A stretch of 47,373 nucleotides of DNA from Patescibacteria group bacterium (GCA_018900995.1 JAHIFH010000012.1:1-47373), one strand, 5' to 3'; counted from the first letter of the stretch, positions 24,026 through 32,701 are shown. Program-made: numbers and translations. Notes: generated by a model from the sequence alone, not told the origin.

Positions 24026-25724
24026 AGTGGCTAAAATAAGATTTTTCCGTCCATTGATTCTTTTGTCTGTTATTGTAATTGTTGCTTTTTTACTCAGAAC
24101 GATTGCTCTTGATAAAAATCCTCCTGAACTTTTTGGTGATGAACTTGATGTTGGTTATCAAGCCTTTTCCCTGCTGAAAACCGCCCATGACTATAAGGGT
24201 CATTTTTTGCCAACTTATCTCCAAAGTTTTGCTGAGTGGCGAACACCATTTTTAATGTACGTCACCGCGCCTTTTGTTGCCATTTTTGGTCTCAATGAAT
24301 GGGGGGTAAGATTGCCTAGCGCTGTTTTTGGTTCCCTGACTATTGTTTTACTCTATTTTCTTGTTCTCCATTTGAGCAAGAATGAAAAACTTTCTTTGCT
24401 TTCTGCTTTCTTTTTAACTATTTCTCCCTGGCATATACAATACAGCCGGGCGGCTTTTGAAGTAGCTTTAATGCTCTTTTTAATAGTTGGTGGCCTTTTG
24501 GCTTTTTTTCAAGCAGGACAAAAAGGGAGTTTTAAGATGGGTGTCTTGGCTGGAGTTCTTTTTGCCTTATCTCTTTATTCTTACAACACCGCTAATGTTT
24601 TTGTTCCATTAATGATGATATTCACCACATTTTGTTTCTTCTCCTTTAAAAAACAAAAGAAGAAGATAATGGCTGTTTGGTTTATATTTATAATCATAAT
24701 TATTCCCCTGATTTACAATATCGTCTTTGGCCATGCCGCTACTCGCTATAGTCAATTTTCTATTTTCAATGATCAAGAAACTGTCAGAAGAATTAATTCA
24801 ATGAGGTCTTACCCAGGTACTAACCCCATCTTGGAACAAGTCTTTCACAATAAACCAATCGAATGGTCTAAAAAAATAATTCAAAACTACGCTACCGCCT
24901 TCTCCCCTCAATTTCTCTTTATTCATGGCGATGTCACCTTCCGCCATTCTCTTCATGAGATAGGTCAGATTCTTTGGTTCCAACTACCTTTGATTTTGTT
25001 AGGACTCTACTGGGTTGTTAAAAATTTCCGTCTTAAACAAAATCTTTTTTGGCTAAGCTGGCTTCTAATTGCCCCAATTCCTGCCAGTTTAACTATCGAT
25101 GGAGGTTATCATGCAAGTCGACTAATCTTAATGGTTGTCCCTCTTTCTGTCTTATCAGCTTACGGAGGATTGTTAATTATTGAAAAGTTAATTAGTTTTA
25201 GGAAGAAATCAAGTGTATTATTTGGACTTCTCTTAATTCCAATTCTCTTTATTCCTTTGATGGAATTTCTCCATTACCAGCATTATTATTGGAAACATTA
25301 TCCCATTGACTCCTGGCGCTGGTGGCATTACGGTTACAAAGAGGCAATGACTTCCTTAATCTCCCTGGAGAAAGATTTCAATCAAGTTCTCATTGAAACA
25401 ACTTATGAACCTGCTCTAATTAGATATATTTTTTGGAAAAAGTACGACCCTCAAAAAATCTATCATTTGGATGACCAATTAAAAGAAAATGCAGTTGAAG
25501 GGCTAACTGGCTTTTGTCTTGACGAAAAAGTCTGTTTTGTTAATTTAAGGGGGGACCTCCGAAAAGAGCAAGTAAAAGGTAATACCCTTTACCTTATTTC
25601 TCAAGAGAAAAACATTCCTGGCGACTGGGATTGGTCCGAAAGCCCTCCTGACTGGGTTGAAGTCATCAAAACAATAAAAAATCCCTGGGGAGACCCAATC
25701 TTTTACTTGGTCACCGGCGTTTGA
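24012..25724 (+). CDS. ArnT/PMT-like GT-C glycosyltransferase (non-ATG start)
   Basis: 570 residues if started at the TTG at 24012, which overlaps the previous gene by 14 bases; GTG at 24027 (one base after the previous stop) is equally possible, and no in-frame ATG exists before the first helix. Loop 1 has LFGDELDVGYQAFSLLKTAH (acidic pair 43-44), the core has YSRAAFEVAL, and the tail has YEPALIRYIFWKKYDPQ. A Cys pair (FCLDEKVCF) in the soluble tail is not seen in the paralogues. Sugar and acceptor unknown. The 3' end overlaps the convergent GT2 by 14 bases. Confidence 0.86.
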   Translation: MSKIKVAKIRFFRPLILLSVIVIVAFLLRTIALDKNPPELFGDELDVGYQAFSLLKTAHDYKGHFLPTYLQSFAEWRTPFLMYVTAPFVAIFGLNEWGVRLPSAVFGSLTIVLLYFLVLHLSKNEKLSLLSAFFLTISPWHIQYSRAAFEVALMLFLIVGGLLAFFQAGQKGSFKMGVLAGVLFALSLYSYNTANVFVPLMMIFTTFCFFSFKKQKKKIMAVWFIFIIIIIPLIYNIVFGHAATRYSQFSIFNDQETVRRINSMRSYPGTNPILEQVFHNKPIEWSKKIIQNYATAFSPQFLFIHGDVTFRHSLHEIGQILWFQLPLILLGLYWVVKNFRLKQNLFWLSWLLIAPIPASLTIDGGYHASRLILMVVPLSVLSAYGGLLIIEKLISFRKKSSVLFGLLLIPILFIPLMEFLHYQHYYWKHYPIDSWRWWHYGYKEAMTSLISLEKDFNQVLIETTYEPALIRYIFWKKYDPQKIYHLDDQLKENAVEGLTGFCLDEKVCFVNLRGDLRKEQVKGNTLYLISQEKNIPGDWDWSESPPDWVEVIKTIKNPWGDPIFYLVTGV

Positions 25725-26553
25725 AAAATCTTCGCCATTTTTGCCCCAGCCAAATAATTGAAGTTAATAGATAATATTTGACTAAACTATTATATTTTTT
25801 GCTGCTCTCCACTAGCCATTGATGGGTAATTTCGGGCATTTCTCTACCCGCCGCTCCATGGTGGTGGAAAACCTTAGCCGAAGGTAAATAATAAACATTA
25901 AGCCCTGCTTTTTTAGCCCGGCGGCAATAATCTAAATCCTCAAAATAGAAAAAATATTTCTCATCAAATAAACCAACGTCTTTGATAACTTTTTTAGGAA
26001 TAAGCATCGCCGCTCCCGTAACGGCATCAACTTTAACTGCTTTTTTTGTTTGAGGAAAATATTTTTGGTAACTCCCTTCCTGTCCTAGCCAAAATTCTTT
26101 AATGGCTCTGATAAGAGAAGGAAAATGATAAACAGACGGCTGGATGGAACCGTCAAGATTAACTAGTTGCAAGCCAATAATTGCTAGAGGGTGATTTTCG
26201 GCAAATTCAACTGCTTCTTTCAAAGTTTCTTTTTGTATCTGGGTGTCGGAATTAAGCAAAAGAATAAATTTCCCTTTCGCTTTTTTGATACCTTTATTAA
26301 CCGCTCCAGCAAATCCCCAGTTTTGGTCAAGGAAAATAGTTTGAATCGTTCTATTTTTAGCGACTTTCTTGAGATAATTAACACTGCTGTCAGTTGAACC
26401 ATTATCAACAACAATTATTTCAGTAACCAGTGATCGGTGATCGGTGATCGGTTTTTTTCTGGTTGCTAATGGCTGGTTACTAATCACTGATTCCAGGCAT
26501 TCTTTTAGTAATTTCTTCGTATTGTAATTAGGAATAATGATTGATAAATCCAT
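25711..26553 (-). CDS. GT2 glycosyltransferase (rhamnosyltransferase-like) with a repeat inserted in the nucleotide-binding fold
   Basis: 280 residues. Normal start DLSIIIPNYNTKKLLKECLESV, then a foreign stretch at residues 25-45 (SNQPLATRKKPITDHRSLVT) coded by the composite heptamer repeat, then EIIVVDNGSTDSS (45-57), LLNSDTQI (99-106, metal site), DAVTGAAMLIPK and FFYFEDLDYCRRAKKAG. The order matches WbbL/RfbN-like rhamnosyltransferases. The insertion falls between the first helix and second strand, a surface loop where extra residues can be tolerated. Last gene of the 20-kb leftward run. Confidence 0.88.
   Translation of the reverse strand: MDLSIIIPNYNTKKLLKECLESVISNQPLATRKKPITDHRSLVTEIIVVDNGSTDSSVNYLKKVAKNRTIQTIFLDQNWGFAGAVNKGIKKAKGKFILLLNSDTQIQKETLKEAVEFAENHPLAIIGLQLVNLDGSIQPSVYHFPSLIRAIKEFWLGQEGSYQKYFPQTKKAVKVDAVTGAAMLIPKKVIKDVGLFDEKYFFYFEDLDYCRRAKKAGLNVYYLPSAKVFHHHGAAGREMPEITHQWLVESSKKYNSLVKYYLLTSIIWLGQKWRRFFKRR
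26422..26488. repeat. Composite heptamer repeat with T7 core, inside a GT2 gene
   Basis: Units AGTAACC, AGTGATC, GGTGATC, GGTGATC, then GGTTTTTTTCT, then GGTTGCT, AATGGCT, GGTTACT, AATCACT. The layout and 16-base core (26448-26463) match the element at 9775-9838. It encodes residues 25-45 of the GT2. Confidence 0.82.
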
Positions 26554-26555
26554 TG

Positions 26556-27437
26556 CTATTGAAATATTTCAAAAATTTTTGCGTCAGAGATTTTACTTTC
26601 TTTACGCTCTTTCAAACGCCTTGGTAAAACCAATGGCAATTTAATTAGGGCGGCAAGAAATGGTCGCCAATAGCCAGGCTCAGTTAACAACCTCTTTTTT
26701 AACCAAGTTTTGTGCGTAACAATCATTTCAGGAGCAGTAATATTTTTCCAAATAAATAAAAGGTGATTACGCTCGGTAACCAAAACAATGCTTTTTTTAG
26801 AAAATCGGGTCTTGATTACTCCCCGGTGTTTATGGCGGACTATTGATCGAGGATCCCAAAGTATTTCAAAACCTCTTTTCCAAGCTCGATAGCAAAGATC
26901 AACATCTTCTAGATAAAACGGTTGGTAAAGATAATCAAAGCCTCCCAAGGCTAACCACTTTTCCCGAGAAAAAGCAGACTGTCCTCCTGAGGCCCAAAAG
27001 GCAGAGGATTTTTTCTTTAATCTTTTTTTCCTCACGAGTTCAACTGCCCCATTTTTAAAAACAGCCCAACCAGGACCACTATCAACCTCTCCACAACCAA
27101 CCGCAAAAACCTTAGTATCCAAAAAATCTTCAAGAATAGGCTCTAAAAAGCCTCTTTGAGGGACAACATCAGTATTTAAAAGAACAACTATTTCTCCTTT
27201 GGCTAAGTTCACTCCATGATTGCAAGTGGCTGCAAATCCCCTATTTTTCCTATGAACAGCAAGTCTTACTTGGGAATATGTTTTTTTAATAAAGTTAACA
27301 CTCCTATCAGTTGAGGCATCATCAACAACGATTACTTCAGCATCATCGACAGCATCTAATACCCGAGGTAAATTTTTTCGGAGAAGTTTTTCTCCATTCC
27401 AATTAGGAATAATGATACTAGATCTATTTTTATTCAT
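26556..27437 (-). CDS. GT2-family glycosyltransferase
   Basis: From the ATG at 27437 this is 293 residues; the upstream TTG at 27455 is less likely because the ATG gives a normal 8-base overlap with the methyltransferase stop. Motifs: SSIIIPNWNGEKLL, VIVVDDASTDRSV, NRGFAATCNHGV, VVLLNTDVVPQ (metal site near 88), FWASGGQSAFSREKW and FYLEDVDLCYRAWKRG. Same GT2 subgroup as the rhamnosyltransferase-like genes beside it. A hydrophobic, basic tail (LIKLPLVLPRRLKER) may contact the membrane. Donor unknown. Confidence 0.86.
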   Translation of the reverse strand: MNKNRSSIIIPNWNGEKLLRKNLPRVLDAVDDAEVIVVDDASTDRSVNFIKKTYSQVRLAVHRKNRGFAATCNHGVNLAKGEIVVLLNTDVVPQRGFLEPILEDFLDTKVFAVGCGEVDSGPGWAVFKNGAVELVRKKRLKKKSSAFWASGGQSAFSREKWLALGGFDYLYQPFYLEDVDLCYRAWKRGFEILWDPRSIVRHKHRGVIKTRFSKKSIVLVTERNHLLFIWKNITAPEMIVTHKTWLKKRLLTEPGYWRPFLAALIKLPLVLPRRLKERKESKISDAKIFEIFQ

Positions 27438-28158
27438 CTTTTTGTATTCTAACAAAAAATAGCTTTCGATACGCTGGAGAAAAATTAAAAAACCTCAAAA
27501 TGGGAATTAAAAAAAGAGTGTATCGATACAAGCGGCAAAGGAATTTATTCTCACTAAAACCTAAAATTAGTAAAGAAATTAGAAGAAAAACATTGGTGTT
27601 ATTGTGAATTTTAATTTCTGCCTTTTTGTTCCGAACAGACAGCTCGTCCACAAGCCATTTCTCTAATTCTTTTTTTTTCGGCAGTCCGTAGCTCAAATGC
27701 TCAGTTAAAAAGGCTAACTTGTCTTTATGTGTTCGAGAATAATACCAATCTAAAAATTTGTCAGCCAGACTAGCCCAAAAGCCAGAAGGAGTTCCAATAA
27801 TAACGCCCTTCCGAGAAACTCGAAACATCTCTTTAATTGCTAGTTTTCTTTTTCTAGCCGACAAATGCTCTAAAGCATCGATGCTTAAGACAAAGTGAAA
27901 AGCATTATCTTTAAAAGGAAGTTTTTCCGCCTTTGAGCGAACAGGATTAAGTAAACGGTGGGTCTTCTTATCAAAAACAATATCAACTCCCGTCACTTTC
28001 TCTCTAAGATAAGGACAAATACCAAATGAACCTGAACCTATTTCTAAAATCGAATCTTTTTTTGCCTTCTCTCGTTCCAAGAAAGACACCACAGGCAAAT
28101 AGCGAAGAGCAATAGTAATGTCCCAATCTTTAAACTTAGAGGGAAATTTTAAAATCAT
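27430..28158 (-). CDS. Class I SAM-dependent methyltransferase
   Basis: 242 residues. Motif I is ILEIGSGSFGICPYL (37-51), followed by VTGVDIVF (motif II acidic residue), a LPFKDNAFHFVLSIDALEH segment and MFRVSRKGVIIGTPSG, the order of Methyltransf_11 enzymes. A hydrophobic C-terminal region (VFLLISLLILGF and FLIPILRFFNF) suggests membrane association, so a lipid, lipid-linked sugar or membrane protein is a plausible substrate. Between a GT87-like and a GT2 gene, it may methylate a sugar and cap a chain; that is inference. Confidence 0.82.
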   Translation of the reverse strand: MILKFPSKFKDWDITIALRYLPVVSFLEREKAKKDSILEIGSGSFGICPYLREKVTGVDIVFDKKTHRLLNPVRSKAEKLPFKDNAFHFVLSIDALEHLSARKRKLAIKEMFRVSRKGVIIGTPSGFWASLADKFLDWYYSRTHKDKLAFLTEHLSYGLPKKKELEKWLVDELSVRNKKAEIKIHNNTNVFLLISLLILGFSENKFLCRLYRYTLFLIPILRFFNFSPAYRKLFFVRIQKDE

Positions 28159-28200
28159 TCTACTAACCTCTTGTTTCGGCTGGAAAGAGGACGGTAAACT

Positions 28201-29442
28201 TCACGCCTTTTTTTCTTTGAACACTTGCATCACTAAAACTAAAGCCGTAGCTGTAAATAAAGAGCGAAGAAAACTCTTAAAAGTAAAAATATTAGTTAAT
28301 CCGGATAACAGACTTGTCAAAGGAATCGCCCGAGCGAGCGAGGGAGCAAGAGGGACAAACAAACCAAGATGAAGAGATGATTCAAAAAAGAGCAGAATGA
28401 CAAAATAACATGATAGCAAAATTGCAATATGGTAAAAATATTTTTTGCCGTTTTCAACTATTAGCCAAACTAAGAAAGGAGTTATCCAAAGAAACCACTG
28501 AGGATGATAATGAGTGACGGAAAAGAAAAGAAGCATTAAAACCAATCCCAACTGCCAAAGTGCTTGTTTTTCTTCAGTCAATCGAGTCGCCAAAAACAAC
28601 AAAAGGAAATAGCCCATGGCAAAAACAGAAAGATACTCAGCCCCTGATAAAGGCAATTTCATATAGAGCATTTTCTCTGTTTGACCCGCCAAAAGAGCTG
28701 ATTGGCGAAACATGGGTGAAAAAAGAAGATAAGGAGCGATTATTGCCAAATAAGGAACTATGCCAATCACTAATAGTTTTAGTCTCTGCCAAAATCGTTT
28801 GTTTAAAACCAAAACAAAGATGGGTAAAAAAAGCAAAGGAAACAGCTTGAAGGCGCCACCAATACCGAGCATTAAAACCGAAAGAGATTTCTTGTTTCTA
28901 AGAGCAAAAAATAATGCGGCGACTATCATCAAAGTGGGAAAAATATCAATTTGACCCATAGCAAAAGTAGCATAAAGAGTTAAAGGATTAACCATCCAAA
29001 GTTTAAAAGCAGTTTCCCCTTTTTTCTTAGCAAAAATTTGGTAAAGCAAGAAAGCCAAAAGAAAATCAAAAAGGAGATAAGGCAACTTTAATAAAAACAG
29101 GGTCTTAAACAAGGTTACCATGCGGTAAGTAGCTCCCATATCTAAAAGGAAAAGATTATTAAAAGAAAAATCATATAAAGGACCGAAGAAAAACATAAAA
29201 ACCCCAGGAATTAAATAAGCCAAGGGGGGATAAATGAACAAATCTGGTCCATAGATTCTGACCAATAAATTACCAGGGTCTAATCGAGAAAGATGGTCAT
29301 AAAAGGTTAACCATTCCCCTTTTTGGGAAATTAGATAGGCTCCTAAATCAATCGCGCGAATATCCGGATGAACTGTAAAAGGCATTAAAATCAGCCTTAA
29401 AGCCAAGCCGATTAAAATCCATTTGAGAAAAAACTTTTTCAC
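28201..29442 (-). CDS. GT87-like (DUF2029-type) GT-C mannosyltransferase, paralogue
   Basis: 413 residues from the GTG at 29442, chosen because it overlaps the previous TGA as GTGA; the TTG at 29469 lies further inside the GT4 gene. Loop 1 has FTVHPDIRAIDLGAYLISQ, then IYPPLAYLIPG, and mid-protein LWMVNPLTLYATFAMGQID and GGAFKLFPLLFLPIF. These align with HPDI, FNYPPLVY, NPVVLYAIYGLSHFD and AAFKTYPLLLLPF of the gene at 19303-20550. It should use a polyprenyl-phosphate hexose outside the membrane. A 42-base gap separates it from the methyltransferase; nothing notable seen there. Confidence 0.8.
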   Translation of the reverse strand: MKKFFLKWILIGLALRLILMPFTVHPDIRAIDLGAYLISQKGEWLTFYDHLSRLDPGNLLVRIYGPDLFIYPPLAYLIPGVFMFFFGPLYDFSFNNLFLLDMGATYRMVTLFKTLFLLKLPYLLFDFLLAFLLYQIFAKKKGETAFKLWMVNPLTLYATFAMGQIDIFPTLMIVAALFFALRNKKSLSVLMLGIGGAFKLFPLLFLPIFVLVLNKRFWQRLKLLVIGIVPYLAIIAPYLLFSPMFRQSALLAGQTEKMLYMKLPLSGAEYLSVFAMGYFLLLFLATRLTEEKQALWQLGLVLMLLFFSVTHYHPQWFLWITPFLVWLIVENGKKYFYHIAILLSCYFVILLFFESSLHLGLFVPLAPSLARAIPLTSLLSGLTNIFTFKSFLRSLFTATALVLVMQVFKEKKA

Positions 29443-30491
29443 CTGGTTAGTTCCTTTATTTCTTGGCAAAAATGTGCTTGAGAAAAATCTTGGGCTCTTT
29501 TTTGAGCTGCTTGAGCTAATCTCTCTCTTAATTTTTCGTCTTTAATAACTTTTAAAGTCTGCTTAATTAACTCTTTTTGGCTATTCCATAATAACCCATT
29601 TTGATTATGATTAACAATTTCCGGCTGTCCGCCTTTGTTAATCACTACCGGCACGCAGCCGGCAGCCATCGCTTCCACCGTCACGATCCCAAACTGCTCG
29701 ACTCTTTCTGGCTTCTGGTTTTCATCAACGCCAAAACCAGCTGCTGTCCAAAAAATTTTTGCTTGGGCATAAAGCTTTTTTAATTCAGAAAATGGGGAAT
29801 TTTCAATGATTTTCACTGGCAAGTTTTTTGCTTTCTTTTTTAATTTGTCAAACGCCTCATCCTTACCCACATCAGTTCCCCCAGCCAAGATTAATTGCCA
29901 GTCCTTTAATTCTTCACTCATTTGCCTAAAAACATCAATTAAAACATCTTGTCTTTTAGACTGCATTAGTCTGGAAAACCTGCCCACGGAAAGAATGATA
30001 TTTTTCTTTTCACCAGGCTTAAACTCCTTAACCGCTACCGGTGGATAAATCACTTTACTCTTAACTCCATATTCTTTGTCAATGAATTTCTTGGTAAAAC
30101 GAGAATTACAAATAACAGCATCAATCTTTCTTAGCTTAATTCTATTTAAAGGCTTCTTTCCCCCAACGTCATGGAAGGGGACTTGGAAGTGAAGAAGATT
30201 CTTTTTGGCAAAAAGAAAGGGAATACTCCCATCGGACAAAAAGAAAAGCAAATCATATCTTTTCATTAACTGTTGTTTTTTAAAGAATTTTTCTTTAAAA
30301 ATATTGGGAACAAACTTAATTTTTCTTAAATCAATCCCCAGTCTCTCTTCCAACCTCTTCCCCATTCCCCTATCATCCCAAAAAACTTCCACCTGCCAGC
30401 CTTTTTTAGCTAGGCAATAAGCGACGGTCATACTGTAGCGTTCACCGCCACCAAGGGTATCTAAATAGGGATCAAAAATTCCTGCTTTCAT
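29439..30491 (-). CDS. GT4-family glycosyltransferase (Alg11-like)
   Basis: 350 residues, GT-B fold. The N-terminus MKAGIFDPYLDTLGGGERYS has the GGGER glycine loop of Alg11-type mannosyltransferases; the C-terminal domain has NIILSVGRFSRLMQSKRQD and RVEQFGIVTVEAMAAGCVPV (263-282), with Glu265 and Glu273 as the EX7E pair. It probably adds a hexose, often mannose, to a lipid-linked chain on the cytoplasmic face. Six bases separate it from the upstream ArnT-like gene, and its stop overlaps the GT87-like start. Confidence 0.88.
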   Translation of the reverse strand: MKAGIFDPYLDTLGGGERYSMTVAYCLAKKGWQVEVFWDDRGMGKRLEERLGIDLRKIKFVPNIFKEKFFKKQQLMKRYDLLFFLSDGSIPFLFAKKNLLHFQVPFHDVGGKKPLNRIKLRKIDAVICNSRFTKKFIDKEYGVKSKVIYPPVAVKEFKPGEKKNIILSVGRFSRLMQSKRQDVLIDVFRQMSEELKDWQLILAGGTDVGKDEAFDKLKKKAKNLPVKIIENSPFSELKKLYAQAKIFWTAAGFGVDENQKPERVEQFGIVTVEAMAAGCVPVVINKGGQPEIVNHNQNGLLWNSQKELIKQTLKVIKDEKLRERLAQAAQKRAQDFSQAHFCQEIKELTR

Positions 30492-30497
30492 CTGAAG

Positions 30498-31943
30498 CTA
30501 TTTTATGTCAAATCTATAAACATTCCAAATAGAATTTTTTATTTGCCACTCTTTAGTTGCGCTCATATTTCTAATCCGGTCTAGCTCGTAGGCAGGATCT
30601 TTGCGGATTGTTGCTTCATCACTACTACTAACCACGTATAAACACTCGTTATCGCGATAGTTGTCTTCCGGCAGTAAATTTATTCCTTTTAAAAAAAGAA
30701 GATCCCGATAGCGTTTCCCTTTCGTGTTTAGATCCGGACTAGCCACGACCACCAAATTGCAGTTTCGACTCTCAATATCACTACTAATAGTCATCACTAT
30801 TTTCCTAGTAGCGGCAATATTAGTACTCCAATCGTTTTTAAGAAGTTCCGATATCGATGGCTTAATACTAAAAACAAAAAATAAAAGGATGATTAATTTT
30901 TGAAAACAACTATGATGGACGCTCTTCTTACAATAAAAAAGCCAAATAACCAAAAAAACCACGCCTGATAAAAAATAATGTTGATACACTTCTCCACCAA
31001 TTAGAGACAAGCCAATAAACAGAAAAAACAAAGGTAGAAGAAGCAAGTTTTTGACCAATCTTTCTTTTAAAAAAAATAATAGTAGGAGAATCAACATCAA
31101 CCAACTAATCAATCTTTCCTGAAAAAAATAAAACAAGAATTGATAAGGAAGGCTGATGCTTCTTAAGAAGAATGTTTTCATACTAAAAGCTCCCTGAGAT
31201 AAAGATAAGGGGCTAAAATAAATCATTCTTGTGATAAAAAGTCCGGGTGGATGGGTTAAATCAAAAACCAAAAATGGTGCCAGTCCGACGCTTACACCTG
31301 TTAAAAAAATTAAAAAATAGCACCACTTCTTTTGGCGAGGAGAAGTCAAAAATACAAAAACACTGAACCCGGCTAAAGCAAAGACGGCATACCAATGATT
31401 ATGAACTGCAAGGGATTGCAAAAAACCAGAAAAAAATAACCAGATTCCGCGTTTACTTTTAAGAAAAACAGAAAAATATACAAAAAGAGATAGGATTTGC
31501 CAAAACGGGACCAAATTTGGATTCCAAGCCCAGCGTCCGGCTTGGAGAAACGGGAAAATGAAACTTAAAAACAAAATACTTCCTACTAAATTCCAGCCAA
31601 ATTTTTTCCATAAAATCACCGCCAGGAGAAAAATGGAAACAAGACTATAAAAAGCCGCGCCAATTACAGGACCAATGGGATCAAATTGAAACAGAAGAGC
31701 AAAGGGAAGAAACATATAGTATGTTAATGAACCATAAACATTTATCTTATCCTGCGAAATTGGCCCGATTAAGGTAACTTTTTTCTCTTTAAAAATCTCA
31801 TGCATCCTCACTAAGTCACCAGATTCATCCCAAATAAAGCGAGCCGAGGTGTCCAGGAAAAGAGTTCTTGTCAAAACACAGAGAATAATCGTCACTAGTA
31901 GAAGTAAAATTCTTCTTTGTTTTTTCTTTAAAAAAGCCCTCAT
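30498..31943 (-). CDS. ArnT-like GT-C glycosyltransferase
   Basis: 481 residues from the ATG at 31943, which overlaps the upstream TGA as ATGA and has AAGGAG just upstream; an in-frame start at 32024 would add 27 hydrophilic residues from the upstream gene and is rejected. Loop 1: FIWDESGDLVRMHEI (acidic pair at 39-40), VTLIGPISQDKINVYGSLTY, then AGRWAWNPNLVPF. LIGP and WNPN are shared with 43374-44927, so these two form a subfamily distinct from the GYNAYS type. It ends with a soluble domain carrying VVASPDLNTKG. Confidence 0.84.
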   Translation of the reverse strand: MRAFLKKKQRRILLLLVTIILCVLTRTLFLDTSARFIWDESGDLVRMHEIFKEKKVTLIGPISQDKINVYGSLTYYMFLPFALLFQFDPIGPVIGAAFYSLVSIFLLAVILWKKFGWNLVGSILFLSFIFPFLQAGRWAWNPNLVPFWQILSLFVYFSVFLKSKRGIWLFFSGFLQSLAVHNHWYAVFALAGFSVFVFLTSPRQKKWCYFLIFLTGVSVGLAPFLVFDLTHPPGLFITRMIYFSPLSLSQGAFSMKTFFLRSISLPYQFLFYFFQERLISWLMLILLLLFFLKERLVKNLLLLPLFFLFIGLSLIGGEVYQHYFLSGVVFLVIWLFYCKKSVHHSCFQKLIILLFFVFSIKPSISELLKNDWSTNIAATRKIVMTISSDIESRNCNLVVVASPDLNTKGKRYRDLLFLKGINLLPEDNYRDNECLYVVSSSDEATIRKDPAYELDRIRNMSATKEWQIKNSIWNVYRFDIK

Positions 31944-32701
31944 TTCTCCTTTTTGACTTGCATTTCCCAGAGTTGCATGTAAATAATCATCGTGTGGAAA
32001 GCCTGATAAATTGATTCGATCCAACCTTCAGTTCCATCACGAAATCCTTGCTTTTTTATAAGCCTATCGAACAAGGTCGTTGCTCCCATCCGCAAAATTC
32101 GCCACCAGGTAACTGGCGGATGATTAGCTTCATGTAAAAGCTTTGCTTCTATCTTTGACCATCTTATTGACTTTTCAAGCATGGGCTCAATTGATTTTGG
32201 CTGAAGATGAATCATCGGCTCCTTCAAATGACCCAATTCGCCCTCAAAAACTGGCTCCTCGTGCAGCTCTCCTCTCCATCTTTTCAATTTATCTCGTTTA
32301 TAAAGTCGCTTAACATAACCCGGCCACCAACCTCCCCAACGAAGTTCTTTGCCTAAAAGGAAGTTTCTCCTCGGAATGGCAAAAGCCGTGTATTGCGTAT
32401 TAGGCATTGTCTCTTGAATTTCCTTCCGCAATTCTGGTGTTATCCTTTCATCGGCATCAACATAGAGTATCCATTCTCCTTTTGCTTCTCTTAATCCCCT
32501 ATTTCTCCATTGAGAGTAAGCTAATCCTTTAAAAGGAAGATTAATAGATTTAGTGGCATATTGCTTGGCAATTTGGGAGGTTTTGTCGGTCGAGCCGGTA
32601 TCGATATATATTATTTCATCCGCCAGCTGGCGGACTGATTCTAGACAGTCCTTAATCATCTTTTCTTCATTTTTAGCAATAATAATGACACTAAGCTTCA
32701 T
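31940..32701 (-). CDS. WaaE-like GT2 glycosyltransferase
   Basis: 253 residues from the ATG at 32701, preceded by AAGGGGAG and overlapping the previous stop by 11 bases; an earlier in-frame start at 32716 is less likely. Motifs: KLSVIIIAKNEEKMIKDCL, EIIYIDTGSTDKT, WRNRGLREAKGEWILYVD, DADERI (82-87), RRGELHEEPVF-like segment (RWRGELHEEPVFEGE) and HLQPKSIEPMLEKSIRWS. Same WaaE branch as 11598-12467 and 33599-34501. Probably adds a hexose to a lipid-anchored acceptor at the cytoplasmic face. Confidence 0.86.
   Translation of the reverse strand: MKLSVIIIAKNEEKMIKDCLESVRQLADEIIYIDTGSTDKTSQIAKQYATKSINLPFKGLAYSQWRNRGLREAKGEWILYVDADERITPELRKEIQETMPNTQYTAFAIPRRNFLLGKELRWGGWWPGYVKRLYKRDKLKRWRGELHEEPVFEGELGHLKEPMIHLQPKSIEPMLEKSIRWSKIEAKLLHEANHPPVTWWRILRMGATTLFDRLIKKQGFRDGTEGWIESIYQAFHTMIIYMQLWEMQVKKEK

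Noticed and set aside
24012..24029. Possible frameshift or fusion between the second and third genes of the rightward trio
   Set aside because: The junction is a normal stop followed by a TTG or GTG start; both proteins are complete with their own helices and tails.
28159..28200. CCTCTT/AAGAGG inverted repeat in the gap before the methyltransferase
   Set aside because: Six pairs with a 12-base loop and no T-run; too weak to call as a terminator.
28328..28352. Run of GAGC-like tetramers (CGAGCGAGCGAGG)
   Set aside because: Only about three imperfect copies; too short for a slippage tract and explained by the coding sequence APSLARAIP.
28118..28372. Plus-strand frame of 84 codons near the GT87-like gene end
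   Set aside because: Antisense to the GT87-like coding sequence and composed of shadow translation; no start signal.
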